Notes: generated by a model from the sequence alone, not told the origin. Counted from the first letter of the stretch, positions 37,648 to 46,242 are shown. The stretch is 64,000 bases of DNA from Variovorax paradoxus (GCA_016806145.1 CP063166.1:3038001-3102000), one strand, 5' to 3'. Translations and numbers: made by a program.

Positions 37648-38937
37648 ATGTCGCAAAACTGGAAATTCGAGACCCTGTCGGTGCACGCCGGCTATTCGCC
37701 CGACCCGACCACGCGCGCCGTGGCGCCGCCGATCTACCAGACGGTGGCCTACGCCTTCGACAGCGCGCAGCACGGCGCCGACCTGTTCGACCTCAAGGTG
37801 CCGGGCAACATCTACACCCGCATCAACAACCCGACGCAGGACGTGCTCGAGCAGCGCATCGCCGCGCTCGAGGGCGGCATCGCCGCGCTGGCGCTGGCCT
37901 CGGGCCAGGCGGCCGTGACCTACGCGATCCAGACCATCGCGGAGGCCGGCGACAACATCATCAGCAGCACGGCGCTCTACGGCGGCACCTACAACCTGTT
38001 CGCCCACACGCTGCCGCAGTTCGGCATCACCACGCGCTTCGCCGACCACCGCGATCCGAAGAGCTTCGAGAAGCTGTTCGACGAGAAGACCAAGGCGGTG
38101 TTCGTCGAGTCGCTGGGCAACCCGGCCGGCAACGTGACCGACATCGCGGCCATCGCCGAGATCGCGCACCACCATGGGGTGCCGCTGATCGTCGACAACA
38201 CCGTGCCCTCGCCGTACCTGAGCCGGCCGATCGAGCATGGCGCCGACATCGTCGTGCACTCGCTGACCAAGTACCTCGGCGGCCACGGCACCAGCATCGG
38301 CGGCGCGATCGTCGATTCGGGCAAGTTCCCGTGGGCGCAGCACAAAGAGCGCTTCAAGCGCCTGAACGAACCCGACGTGAGCTACCACGGCGTGGTCTAC
38401 ACCGACGCGCTGGGCCCGGCCGCCTACATCGGCCGCGCGCGCGTGGTGCCGCTGCGCAACACGGGCGCGGCGATCTCGCCGTTCAACGCCTTCCTGATCC
38501 TGCAGGGCATCGAGACGCTGTCGCTGCGCGTGGAGCGCATCAGCGACAACGCGCTGGCCGTGGCACGGCACCTGAAGGCGAACAAGTCGGTGAAATGGGT
38601 CAACTACGCGGCGCTCGAGGACCATCCCGACCATGCGCTGGCGCAGAAGTACCTGGGCGGCAAGGCCAGCGGCGTGCTGACCTTCGGCATCGAGGGCGGC
38701 CGCGAAGCGGGCGCGAAGTTCCTCGACGCGCTGAAGCTGTTCACGCGCCTCGTCAACATCGGCGACGTGCGCTCGCTCGCCACCCATCCGGCCTCGACCA
38801 CGCACCGCCAGCTCTCGCCCGAGGAACTCGCGCGCGCCGGCGTGAGCGAGGAGACCGTGCGCCTGTCGGTCGGCATCGAGCACATCGACGACCTGCGCGC
38901 CGACCTCGACCAGGCGCTCACCGCGGCCGCGGCCTGA
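37648..38937 (+). CDS. metY: O-acetylhomoserine aminocarboxypropyltransferase (sulfhydrylase)
   Basis: 429 residues of the Cys/Met-metabolism PLP family. It starts [20 protein letters not shown], has [21 protein letters not shown] and the PLP lysine in [15 protein letters not shown] (Lys208). The length and the ending [16 protein letters not shown] are typical of MetY rather than MetB or MetC. It adds sulfide to O-acetylhomoserine to give homocysteine, so sulfite or sulfide released by SsuD can be assimilated directly. It lies 103 bases after ssuB in the same direction. Confidence 0.92.
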   Translation: MSQNWKFETLSVHAGYSPDPTTRAVAPPIYQTVAYAFDSAQHGADLFDLKVPGNIYTRINNPTQDVLEQRIAALEGGIAALALASGQAAVTYAIQTIAEAGDNIISSTALYGGTYNLFAHTLPQFGITTRFADHRDPKSFEKLFDEKTKAVFVESLGNPAGNVTDIAAIAEIAHHHGVPLIVDNTVPSPYLSRPIEHGADIVVHSLTKYLGGHGTSIGGAIVDSGKFPWAQHKERFKRLNEPDVSYHGVVYTDALGPAAYIGRARVVPLRNTGAAISPFNAFLILQGIETLSLRVERISDNALAVARHLKANKSVKWVNYAALEDHPDHALAQKYLGGKASGVLTFGIEGGREAGAKFLDALKLFTRLVNIGDVRSLATHPASTTHRQLSPEELARAGVSEETVRLSVGIEHIDDLRADLDQALTAAAA

Positions 38938-38957
38938 AGCCGCGCGAAAGCAAAACC

Positions 38958-39554
38958 ATGACAACACTGCAATCCATTCCCGACGCCGCGCTCGACCAGC
39001 TGTTCCGCAAGGCGCGCACCGTGCATGCCTTCAAGCCGGTGCCCGTGAGCGACGAGACCATCCGCCAGCTCTACGAGCTGCTGAAGTGGGGCCCGACGGC
39101 CTACAACGCCCAGCCCGCGCGCTACGTGTTCGTGCGCAGCGAGGAGGCCAAGGCCAAGCTCAAGCCCGCGCTGTCGTCGGGCAATACCGCGCAGACGCTG
39201 GCCGCGGGCGTGACCGTGATCGTGGCGCACGACACGCGCTTCTACGACCACCTGCCGGTGCTGTTCCCGGCCTACGACGCCAAGCCCTTCTTCGAGAAGA
39301 GCGCCGAGGCGGCGCAGGCCACGGCGTTCCGCAACAGCAGCCTGCAGGGCGCCTACCTGATCCTCGCGGCGCGCGCGCTCGGCCTCGATGCCGGGCCGCA
39401 GTCGGGCTTCAACGCCGAGCTGGTCGACAAGGCCTTCTTCCCCGACGGCCGCTGGCGCGCCAACTTCCTCGTCAACCTCGGCCTGGCCGACCATGCCGGC
39501 ACCTTCGAGCGCGGGCCGCGGCTCGCGTTCGACGACGTGGCCGAGATCGTCTGA
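38958..39554 (+). CDS. Nitroreductase-family protein, RutE-like (malonic semialdehyde reductase type)
   Basis: 198 residues with the FMN-dependent nitroreductase fold: [37 protein letters not shown], and [21 protein letters not shown]. The closest named relative is RutE, which reduces malonic semialdehyde, but no other pyrimidine-degradation gene is nearby. In this sulfur island it may instead handle an aldehyde released from sulfonates; that is speculation. It begins 20 bases after metY and is followed by the molbindin gene. Confidence 0.8.
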   Translation: MTTLQSIPDAALDQLFRKARTVHAFKPVPVSDETIRQLYELLKWGPTAYNAQPARYVFVRSEEAKAKLKPALSSGNTAQTLAAGVTVIVAHDTRFYDHLPVLFPAYDAKPFFEKSAEAAQATAFRNSSLQGAYLILAARALGLDAGPQSGFNAELVDKAFFPDGRWRANFLVNLGLADHAGTFERGPRLAFDDVAEIV

Positions 39555-39614
39555 GCGCCACGTTCTTCCTTCACCGATCCATCCATCCACACCATCCAAC
39601 CAAAGGGAACCATC

Positions 39615-39830
39615 ATGTCCATTCAAGCCATCAACGTGCGCAACCAGTTCAAGGGCAAGGTCCGCGAGATCATCCGCGGCGACGTCGTCTCCGAAGTCGA
39701 TGTCGAGACCGCCTGGGGCATCGTGACCTCGGTCATCACCACGCGCTCGATCGACGAGCTGCAGCTCAAGGTCGGCTCCGACGTCGTCGCGCTGGTGAAG
39801 TCCACCGAAGTGTCCATCGCCAAGCTCTGA
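39615..39830 (+). CDS. Stand-alone molbindin (TOBE/Mop domain) protein
   Basis: 71 residues forming one Mop domain: MSIQAINVRNQFKGKVREI, TAWGIVTSVITTRSIDELQL and VGSDVVALVKSTEVSIAKL. Such proteins assemble into hexamers that bind molybdate or tungstate, and possibly sulfate-like oxyanions, in the cytoplasm. It closes the ssu/metY gene run and is followed by a strong terminator. Co-location with sulfonate genes is known in several proteobacteria, but the functional reason is unclear. Confidence 0.88.
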   Translation: MSIQAINVRNQFKGKVREIIRGDVVSEVDVETAWGIVTSVITTRSIDELQLKVGSDVVALVKSTEVSIAKL

Positions 39831-39864
39831 ATCCCCTGGAGTGCGCGTGGCGCATTCCCCCTCG

Positions 39865-39898
39865 GCCCGGCGCCAGCGATGGTGCCGGGCTTTTTTTC
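39865..39898 (+). terminator. Rho-independent terminator after the ssu-metY-molbindin run
   Basis: A stem of CCCGGCGCC with GGTGCCGGG (one G-T mismatch type pairing) and a six-base loop is followed by seven T residues. It lies 35 bases after the molbindin stop codon and before the convergent gene. Confidence 0.85.
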
Positions 39899-39908
39899 GT
39901 CGGCCGGC

Positions 39909-40256
39909 TCAGTACTTGATCGTGATGCCGGCCTTCACGCCGTTGTTCTGCTTGCCGTCGGACTCGACGCCGGCCGAGAACGAGGTGTTGCCGCCGGTGC
40001 TGCCGCCCACCGAATAGATCGGGCGCGAGCCCGAGGTGTCCATGCCGCCATAGGCCGTGGCGCCGCTGGGGCGCTGCACGCCGACGGTCGCGCCGAGGGT
40101 GTCGGCCGATTTCTCGGTGGGCACGATCTTGGGCGCGACGTAGAGGACGGTGCCGTCGTCGGTCTTCACCGGGAGCTTGGGCTCTTCGGCCCGGGCGAGG
40201 GCGGCGGCGGTGCAGCCCGCGGCCAGGATCAGGGTGGAGCGAATGCGAATATCCAT
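39909..40256 (-). CDS. Small exported protein, unknown function
   Basis: 115 residues: a signal peptide (1-23, ending ALARAEE) and a mature part rich in glycine, serine and threonine (YGGMDTSGSRPIYSVGGSTG). The ending AGVESDGKQNNGVKAGITIKY has the alternating pattern and terminal aromatic residue seen in small outer-membrane beta proteins. I do not recognise a family. It is convergent with the molbindin gene and divergent from the rhodanese gene. Confidence 0.6.
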   Translation of the reverse strand: MDIRIRSTLILAAGCTAAALARAEEPKLPVKTDDGTVLYVAPKIVPTEKSADTLGATVGVQRPSGATAYGGMDTSGSRPIYSVGGSTGGNTSFSAGVESDGKQNNGVKAGITIKY

Positions 40257-40371
40257 CTGGCCGAGCAGACACCATCGAGGCCGGCCACGGCGTAGGCGAT
40301 GGCCGACAACCGGCGAGCGGCGAGCACGCTGCCGGCACGTGCGAGGAACGCTCCCGCCATCGATCGAAGCG

Positions 40372-40503
40372 CTTAGAACAGCCGGTTGTTAAGAACCGAC
40401 TTTTCAGTTGTTTGAAGATCGCGGGCCCGCTCCTACAGTGGTGGTCATCGCCACCAATGGCGCATGCATCCACACAGCAACGCACACCAGGAGCCCGCAC
40501 ACC
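40372..40503 (+). promoter_or_regulatory. Promoter region of the rhodanese-cysE-encapsulin cluster
   Basis: The AT-rich patch near 40375-40420 holds GGTTGTTAAGAACCGAC, a partial inverted repeat (GGTT/AACC), and CTTTTCAGTT, the complement of the AACTGAAAA word found before sbp at 29776. It is the only AT-rich stretch in this gap and stands about 90 bases before the rhodanese start. A CysB-like sulfur regulator is a reasonable guess. Confidence 0.4.
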
Positions 40504-40983
40504 ATGTCCGTGGAAGTTGAAGACCTCGTCCTGCCCGAAGCGCTCGAGAAGGCGCGCGCCCATGCCGTCGAAGCCGGCTGGCCTTACGCCGGCGGGGTGA
40601 CCCCGCCCGTGGCCTGGCAGCTGGTGCAGGAAGGCAAGGCCGTGCTGGTCGACGTGCGTTCGGGCGAGGAACGCAAGTTCGTGGGCCACGTGCCCGAGAG
40701 CGTGCACGTGGCCTGGGCCACCGGCACCGCGCTCACGCGCAATCCGCGCTTCGTGCGCGAGCTCGAGGCCAGGCTCGCGAAGGACGGCGGCAAGGACGCG
40801 GTGGCGCTGCTTCTGTGCCGCAGCGGCAAGCGCTCGGCGCTCGCGGCCGAGGCCGCGGCCAAGGCCGGCTTCTCGCAGGTCTACAACGTGCTCGAAGGCT
40901 TCGAGGGCGAGATCGACGGGCAGCAGCATCGCGGCGGTTCCGACGGCTGGCGCTTCCATGGCCTGCCGTGGGTGCAGGACTGA
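40504..40983 (+). CDS. Rhodanese-like sulfurtransferase, first gene of the encapsulin cluster
   Basis: 159 residues with a single rhodanese domain: VLVDVRSGEERKFVGHVP and the active loop LLLCRSGKRSALAAEAA with catalytic Cys105. The six-residue loop CRSGKR is that of a sulfane-sulfur carrier rather than a phosphatase. It is encoded 32 bases ahead of the serine acetyltransferase gene and upstream of the encapsulin and cysteine desulfurase. It could load or unload sulfane sulfur produced by the desulfurase; whether it enters the shell is unknown. It has no targeting extension. Confidence 0.9.
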   Translation: MSVEVEDLVLPEALEKARAHAVEAGWPYAGGVTPPVAWQLVQEGKAVLVDVRSGEERKFVGHVPESVHVAWATGTALTRNPRFVRELEARLAKDGGKDAVALLLCRSGKRSALAAEAAAKAGFSQVYNVLEGFEGEIDGQQHRGGSDGWRFHGLPWVQD

Positions 40984-41015
40984 TCTCTCCCCACGCACGG
41001 AAGGAAGAACGGCCC

Positions 41016-41927
41016 ATGGCCCATTTCGAAGTCGCGGAGATCGTCGCCGCGCTGCATGCGGTGCGCAACGAATGGCGCGACCTGCAGCGCCGCTCGCGCG
41101 AACCCGGCGCGCGCGAGTTTCCCTCGCGCGACGCGCTGGCCCAGATCGTGGAGTCGCTCAAGGGGGCGCTGTTTCCGATGCGGCTCGGCCCGCACGACCT
41201 GCGCCACGAGAGCGAGGATTTCTATGTCGGCCACACGCTCGACGCCGCCTTGCAGGCGTTGCTGACGCAGGCAAGGCTGGAACTGCATTTCAACGCGCGC
41301 CATGTGCCGCGCAGCGCCAGCGAGATCGACGAGGCCGCCACCGCGGCGGTGCGCAGCTTCGCGAACCGCCTGCCCGAGCTGCGCCGGCTGCTCGACAGCG
41401 ACGTGCTCGCCGCCTACCAGGGCGACCCGGCCGCGCGCAGCGTCGACGAGGTGCTGCTGTGCTATCCGGGCGTGCTCGCGATGATCCATCACCGGCTCGC
41501 GCATGAGCTCTACCGCCTCGACCTGCCGCTTTTGGCGCGCATCGTGGCCGAGCTCGCGCACGGGCAGACCGGCATCGACATCCATCCGGGCGCGCGCATC
41601 GATGCCGGCTTCTTCATCGACCACGGCACCGGTGTCGTGATCGGCGAGACCGCGGTCATCGGCAAGCGCGTGCGGCTCTACCAGGCCGTGACGCTGGGCG
41701 CCAAGCGCTTCCCGACCGACACCGAGGGCAACCTGCAGAAGGGCCTGCCGCGCCATCCGGTGGTGGAGGACGACGTGGTGATCTACGCCGGCGCCACCAT
41801 CCTCGGGCGCGTCACGCTCGGCAAGGGGGCCGTCATCGGCGGCAATGTCTGGATCACCGACGACGTGCCGCCGGGCGCGAGCGTCACGCAGGCCAGCCTG
41901 CAGAAGAACAACGCACCGAGGGGGTGA
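41016..41927 (+). CDS. cysE: Serine O-acetyltransferase (EpsC/CysE type)
   Basis: 303 residues: a helical N-terminal domain (about 1-185) and a left-handed beta-helix of hexapeptide repeats (about 190-300). Visible motifs are TGIDIHPGARIDAGFFIDHG, VVIGETAVIGKRV and VIYAGATILGRVTLGKGAVIGG. It makes O-acetylserine, the carbon skeleton for cysteine. The C-terminus lacks the terminal isoleucine tail that gives feedback inhibition in E. coli CysE, so it may be less sensitive to cysteine. Placement ahead of an encapsulated cysteine desulfurase suggests it feeds cysteine to that system. Confidence 0.92.
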   Translation: MAHFEVAEIVAALHAVRNEWRDLQRRSREPGAREFPSRDALAQIVESLKGALFPMRLGPHDLRHESEDFYVGHTLDAALQALLTQARLELHFNARHVPRSASEIDEAATAAVRSFANRLPELRRLLDSDVLAAYQGDPAARSVDEVLLCYPGVLAMIHHRLAHELYRLDLPLLARIVAELAHGQTGIDIHPGARIDAGFFIDHGTGVVIGETAVIGKRVRLYQAVTLGAKRFPTDTEGNLQKGLPRHPVVEDDVVIYAGATILGRVTLGKGAVIGGNVWITDDVPPGASVTQASLQKNNAPRG

Positions 41928-41934
41928 ACACACC

Positions 41935-42204
41935 ATGAATGCATTCGTCGAAGATTTCGGAGTCGCCGTGCGGCAGTTGCGCGAGGCCCATGGCTGGTCG
42001 CAGGAGCAACTCGCGGAGCGCTCGGACCTCAACCGCTCCTACGTAGGCGAGGTGGAGCGCGGCCGCGTGATTCCCTCGATCGTCACCGCGCACAAGCTCG
42101 CCACCGCGCTCGAGATCAACATCGTCCATCTGCTGTCGCGCTGCGAGCAGCTCGGCCAGTCGCGCCTGGCACGCCGGATCAACTTGGCGGCTATAGCCTG
42201 TTGA
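41935..42204 (+). CDS. XRE-family helix-turn-helix regulator of the encapsulin cluster
   Basis: 89 residues, nearly all one HTH domain (residues 8-68): VRQLREAHGWSQEQLAERSDLNRSYVGEVERG. No ligand domain is present. It starts seven bases after cysE and 133 bases before the shell gene, so it is probably an internal regulator of the cluster. The gap 42205-42337 may hold its operator or a second promoter for the shell and cargo genes. Confidence 0.9.
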   Translation: MNAFVEDFGVAVRQLREAHGWSQEQLAERSDLNRSYVGEVERGRVIPSIVTAHKLATALEINIVHLLSRCEQLGQSRLARRINLAAIAC

Positions 42205-42337
42205 GGGGAAACCCTTGGCGCCGGGACACTCCCGCCGTCAGTCGCGTTCGTCCCTTTTCTTCATTCCCACGGCCTTTCGGAGTCGCCGGCACCGTTCGCG
42301 GTGACCCGGTGGGCCTGACCACATCGGAGTTTTCTTC

Positions 42338-43270
42338 ATGACCGCAACCGTCGGTGGAACCACCGCGCTCGGCGACAACGCCGCCAGGCAGTTGGCCAAT
42401 GCCACCAAGACCGTTCCCCAGCTCGAGACCATCAGCCCGCGCTGGCTGACGCACCTGCTCCAGTGGGTGCCGGTGGAGGCGGGCATCTACCGCGTCAACA
42501 AGGTCAGGAATCCCGAGTCGATCAAGGTCACCTGCACCTCGCGCGAAGAAGAGAACCAGCTGCCGCGCACCTTCGTCGACTACGAGGAGAACCCGCGCGA
42601 GCACTACCTCAATGCCGTGAGCACCGTGCTCGACGTGCACACGCGCATCTCCGACCTCTACAGCAGCCCGCACGACCAGATCAAGGAACAGCTACGCCTG
42701 ACGATCGAGACGATCAAGGAGAACCAGGAGAGCGAGCTCATCAACAACCCCGACTACGGCTTGCTGGCCCAGGTCAGCGAAGAGCAGCGCATCTTCCCGC
42801 TGACCGGCGCGCCCACGCCCGACGACCTCGACGAGCTGCTGACCAAGGTCTGGAAGGAGCCGGCCTTCTTCCTCACGCACCCGCTGGCGATCGCCGCCTT
42901 CGGCCGCGAAGCCACGCGCCGTGGCACGCCGCCGCCGACCGTGAGCCTGTTCGGCTCGCAGTTCATCACCTGGCGCGGCATTCCGCTGATCCCGTCGAAC
43001 AAGGTGCCGGTGGCCGACGGCAAGAGCAAGATCCTGCTGCTGCGCGTGGGCGACAAGCGCCAGGGCGTGGTCGGCCTGTTCCAGCCGGGCCTGGCGGGCG
43101 AACAGAGCCCGGGCCTGTCGGTGCGCTTCATGGGCATCAACAACCATGCGATCGCTTCGTACCTGATCTCGCTGTACTGCTCGCTCGCGGTGCTGACCAC
43201 CGATGCGCTGGCGGTGCTCGACGACGTCGAGATCGGCAAGTACCACGACTATCCCGACACCTACAAGTAA
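42338..43270 (+). CDS. srpI: Family 2A encapsulin shell protein, SrpI-like
   Basis: 310 residues. The sequence closely follows cyanobacterial SrpI as I recall it: AARQLANATKTVPQLETISP, LLQWVPVEAGIYRVN, HTRISDLYSSPHDQIKEQLR, NNPDYGLLAQVSEEQRIF and PGLSVRFMGINNHAIASYL. Family 2A shells use the HK97 phage-capsid fold and self-assemble into icosahedral cages of about 60 subunits that enclose a cysteine desulfurase. The adjacent gene, six bases downstream, encodes exactly that cargo. No cyclic-nucleotide-binding insertion is visible, which separates it from family 2B. Related systems store elemental sulfur, so sulfur sequestration is the expected role. Confidence 0.95.
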   Translation: MTATVGGTTALGDNAARQLANATKTVPQLETISPRWLTHLLQWVPVEAGIYRVNKVRNPESIKVTCTSREEENQLPRTFVDYEENPREHYLNAVSTVLDVHTRISDLYSSPHDQIKEQLRLTIETIKENQESELINNPDYGLLAQVSEEQRIFPLTGAPTPDDLDELLTKVWKEPAFFLTHPLAIAAFGREATRRGTPPPTVSLFGSQFITWRGIPLIPSNKVPVADGKSKILLLRVGDKRQGVVGLFQPGLAGEQSPGLSVRFMGINNHAIASYLISLYCSLAVLTTDALAVLDDVEIGKYHDYPDTYK

Positions 43271-43276
43271 GCCGCA

Positions 43277-45250
43277 GTGAGCTCCCCACTGACTCCAGGC
43301 GGCCTGCCTTCGGTGCCGTCGTCCGCCGAGGCGCCGTTCGATCCGGCGCTGCTGGCGCGCATGGCGAGCGCGATGTTCGCCGCGCTGCCGGGCACGCCGC
43401 CGACTTCACTACCGGGGGCTGCCAGCGGGCTGGTGCCGGGCGCGCAGTTCCCCGCCAACATCGCGCCGCCGGGTTCGCCGCTCGTGAGCCCGGCCGGCTT
43501 CGGCCCCAGCGTGCCGGGCACGCCGATCCCGCAGGGGCAGGTGCCGGGCACCAACCTGCTGCCGGCCTCGCCCACGCAACTGCCTTCGCTCGCCAACCGC
43601 GCGCCCGCGCTGCTGCCGCATGCGGTGGCCGGCAACGGCGTGCCCGACACGGTGCTGTCGGTGGCGCCGGCCTTCGAGCCACGCTCGGGCGGCCACGTGC
43701 TCGGCGTGCCGCCGGTGCAGCCCTCGCAGGCCGCGTCGAGCGCCGCCTCGCCGTACTACTTCCTCGGCGGCAGCCATGGCCAGCCGGCCGGTGCCGGCGG
43801 CTTCGCGGTGCACGATCCCTTCGCCGACCTCGCGGCGCTGGCCGTGTCGCGCGAGCCCGCCGCGCCGCCGTCGGCACCGCCCGTGCCCTCGGCACTGGGC
43901 AATGGCCGCGACGCGCAGTTCTACTTCGTCGACGCGGTGCGGCTGCCCAGCGGCTTCGTCACGCCGGCCAAGGCCGATCCGCGCGGGCCCGAGGCGGTGC
44001 CGCTGGCCGGCAGCGGCCAGCATCCGCCGTTCGACGTCAACGCCGTGCGGCGCGACTTCCCGATCCTGCAGGAGCGCGTGAACGGCAGGCAGCTCGTGTG
44101 GTTCGACAACGCGGCCACCACGCACAAGCCGCAGTCGGTGATCGACCGCATCGCCTATTTCTACGAACACGAGAACTCGAACATCCACCGCGCGGCGCAT
44201 GAGCTGGCCGCGCGCGCCACCGACGCCTACGAAGGCGCGCGGGAGCGCGTGCGCCGGTTCATCAACGCGCCCGAGGTGGAGGAAGTGATCTTCGTGCGCG
44301 GCACCACCGAGGCCATCAACCTGGTGGCCAAGAGCTGGGGCGGCCAGCACGTTGGCGAGGGCGACGAGATCATCGTCTCGAACCTCGAGCACCACGCCAA
44401 CATCGTGCCGTGGCAGCAGCTCGCCGCCGCCACGGGTGCGAAGCTGCGCGTGATCCCGGTCGACGACTCGGGCCAGGTGCTGCTCGACGAGTACCGAAAG
44501 CTGCTCAACGATCGCACAAAGATCGTCGCCGTCACCCAGGTGTCGAACGCGCTCGGCACCGTGGTGCCGGTGAAGGAGATCGTCGAGCTGGCGCACCGCG
44601 CGGGTGCGAAGGCGCTGGTCGATGGCGCGCAGTCGGTCTCGCACATGCGCGTGGACGTGCAGGACATCGGCGCCGACTTCTTCGTGTTCTCGGGCCACAA
44701 GGTGTTCGGGCCTACCGGCATCGGCGTGGTGTGGGGCAAGCGCGAGGTGCTCGAGGACATGCCGCCGTGGCAGGGCGGCGGCAACATGATCGCCGACGTG
44801 ACCTTCGAGAAGACCGTGTTCCAGCCGATCCCGAACAAGTTCGAGGCCGGCACCGGCAACATCGCCGACGCGGTGGGCCTGGGCGCGGCGATCGACTACG
44901 TCAACAAGGTCGGCATCGAGAACATCGCGCGCTACGAACACGACCTGCTGGTCTACGGCATGGCGCAGCTCGGCGCGATTCCCGGTGTGCGGCTGATCGG
45001 CACCGCGGCCGACAAGGCCAGCGTGATGTCCTTCGTGCTCGACGGCTATAGCACCGAGGAGGTGGGCCATGCGCTCAACGAGGAGGGCATCGCGGTGCGC
45101 ACCGGCCACCATTGCGCGCAGCCGATCCTGCGTCGCTTCGGCGTCGAGACCACGGTGCGGCCCTCGCTGGCCTTCTACAACACCTTCGACGAGATCGACC
45201 GGCTCGTGGCGGTTGTGAGAAGGCTCGCGGGCCAGCGGCGCGCGGGCTAG
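43277..45250 (+). CDS. Encapsulin cargo: cysteine desulfurase with long disordered N-terminal targeting domain
   Basis: 657 residues with a GTG start six bases after the shell stop, so translation is probably coupled. Residues 1-250 are rich in proline, alanine and glycine and look disordered; they contain short conserved-looking islands DPALLARMASAMFAALPG (22-39), SPYYFLGGSHG (158-168), HDPFADLAALAVS and AQFYFVD (213-219), probable shell-binding motifs. Residues 251-657 are a SufS-type desulfurase with WFDNAATTHKP, PLP lysine Lys475 in FSGHKVFGPTG and persulfide cysteine Cys613 in GHHCAQPI. It converts cysteine to alanine and enzyme-bound sulfane sulfur inside the shell. Its stop overlaps the next gene's stop by four bases (CTAG). 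Confidence 0.94.
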   Translation: MSSPLTPGGLPSVPSSAEAPFDPALLARMASAMFAALPGTPPTSLPGAASGLVPGAQFPANIAPPGSPLVSPAGFGPSVPGTPIPQGQVPGTNLLPASPTQLPSLANRAPALLPHAVAGNGVPDTVLSVAPAFEPRSGGHVLGVPPVQPSQAASSAASPYYFLGGSHGQPAGAGGFAVHDPFADLAALAVSREPAAPPSAPPVPSALGNGRDAQFYFVDAVRLPSGFVTPAKADPRGPEAVPLAGSGQHPPFDVNAVRRDFPILQERVNGRQLVWFDNAATTHKPQSVIDRIAYFYEHENSNIHRAAHELAARATDAYEGARERVRRFINAPEVEEVIFVRGTTEAINLVAKSWGGQHVGEGDEIIVSNLEHHANIVPWQQLAAATGAKLRVIPVDDSGQVLLDEYRKLLNDRTKIVAVTQVSNALGTVVPVKEIVELAHRAGAKALVDGAQSVSHMRVDVQDIGADFFVFSGHKVFGPTGIGVVWGKREVLEDMPPWQGGGNMIADVTFEKTVFQPIPNKFEAGTGNIADAVGLGAAIDYVNKVGIENIARYEHDLLVYGMAQLGAIPGVRLIGTAADKASVMSFVLDGYSTEEVGHALNEEGIAVRTGHHCAQPILRRFGVETTVRPSLAFYNTFDEIDRLVAVVRRLAGQRRAG

Positions 45251-46242
45251 TTCGACGACCCGAGGTGCTGCCTGAAGAAGGCCAGCACCTCGGCGTTGAA
45301 GGCCGCATGAAAAGCCGCGCGGTCGAAGCCCGCGCCGTCGCGGCAGATCTCCGGACTCGCCGCGAGCTGCGCGGCGGAGCAGGGCGCGAGAAAGCCGAAG
45401 TGGCCGGCCTTGTCGGCCACGTGCCAGTCCGGTGCCGTCGGCAGGTTGCGCCGCGCGGCCGCCACGCTGTCGGGCGTGACGCCATCGCCGCCATGGGCCG
45501 AGGCCCAGAGCTGCACCGGCACCTTCACCCGTTTCAGGCCCTCGGCATCGAACAGCGTGCTGAGCGGATCGGCGATCACCGCGGCCTTGATGCGTTCGTC
45601 GTGCGCCAGCGGTGCCGCGAGCAGCGCGCGAAAGCGCTGCCGCATGGCCGTGCAGGCCGAGCCCTGCGGCGCCGCGGTACAGGGCGAACCGGGCAGCGGC
45701 GGCAGCTTCTCGAAATCGGGCCGCGCGCCGATCAGCACCAAGCCCGTGTAGCCGCCGCGCGAGAAGCCGTAGAAGCCGACCTTGTCGGCCGCGAGCGTCG
45801 CATGCGCGGGCCAGCGCGCGACCATGTGGTCGACCAGGCGGCGGATGTCGGTGGTGCGCGTTGCGAGCGCCACGATGCTGTCCTCGGGGCCGCCACGGAT
45901 GCGGAAGTTGTCGTCCGAGTGGTTGATCGCGGCGACCACGAAGCCCGCGTTCGCGAGCGCTTCGGCCGTGTCGTGATGGCCGAGGAAGGAGCCGCCGTAG
46001 CCGTGCGACAGCACCACCAGCGGCAGCCGGTCGCCCGCGATCGGGCAGTCGCGCACGCCGGGCAGCGTGTTGCGCTCGAGCTGGATCTGGCCGTCGGGCG
46101 CGGCGCAGGGCGTCCACACCGCGCCGCGCAGCGCCGGGCCGTCGGCATCGGCCGGTATCTCGAGGGTGCTGAAACCGGCGGCCTGGGCGCAGGCCACCCC
46201 CAGGCCGAGCGCGAGGGGAAGAAGGAAGCGAAGAAGGTTCAT
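45247..46242 (-). CDS. Exported alpha/beta hydrolase (dienelactone hydrolase/PAF-acetylhydrolase-like)
   Basis: 331 residues: a signal peptide (1-22, ending AQAAG), then an alpha/beta hydrolase with LPLVVLSHGYGGSFLGHHDT, nucleophile elbow GFYGFSRGGYTGLVL and a late histidine in DKAGHFGFLAPC. Several cysteine pairs suggest disulfides, fitting a periplasmic site. The substrate is unknown. It is co-transcribed with the AraC gene (ATGA overlap) and convergent with the encapsulin cargo gene, to which it probably has no functional link. Confidence 0.82.
   Translation of the reverse strand: MNLLRFLLPLALGLGVACAQAAGFSTLEIPADADGPALRGAVWTPCAAPDGQIQLERNTLPGVRDCPIAGDRLPLVVLSHGYGGSFLGHHDTAEALANAGFVVAAINHSDDNFRIRGGPEDSIVALATRTTDIRRLVDHMVARWPAHATLAADKVGFYGFSRGGYTGLVLIGARPDFEKLPPLPGSPCTAAPQGSACTAMRQRFRALLAAPLAHDERIKAAVIADPLSTLFDAEGLKRVKVPVQLWASAHGGDGVTPDSVAAARRNLPTAPDWHVADKAGHFGFLAPCSAAQLAASPEICRDGAGFDRAAFHAAFNAEVLAFFRQHLGSSN

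Noticed and set aside
42338..43270. Family 2B encapsulin
   Set aside because: The sequence lacks a cyclic-nucleotide-binding insertion and matches SrpI closely; the cargo is a cysteine desulfurase, which defines family 2A.
43409..46117. 902-codon minus-strand open frame opposite the desulfurase gene
   Set aside because: It runs through the cargo and hydrolase genes out of frame and has no family features; it is a by-product of codon bias.
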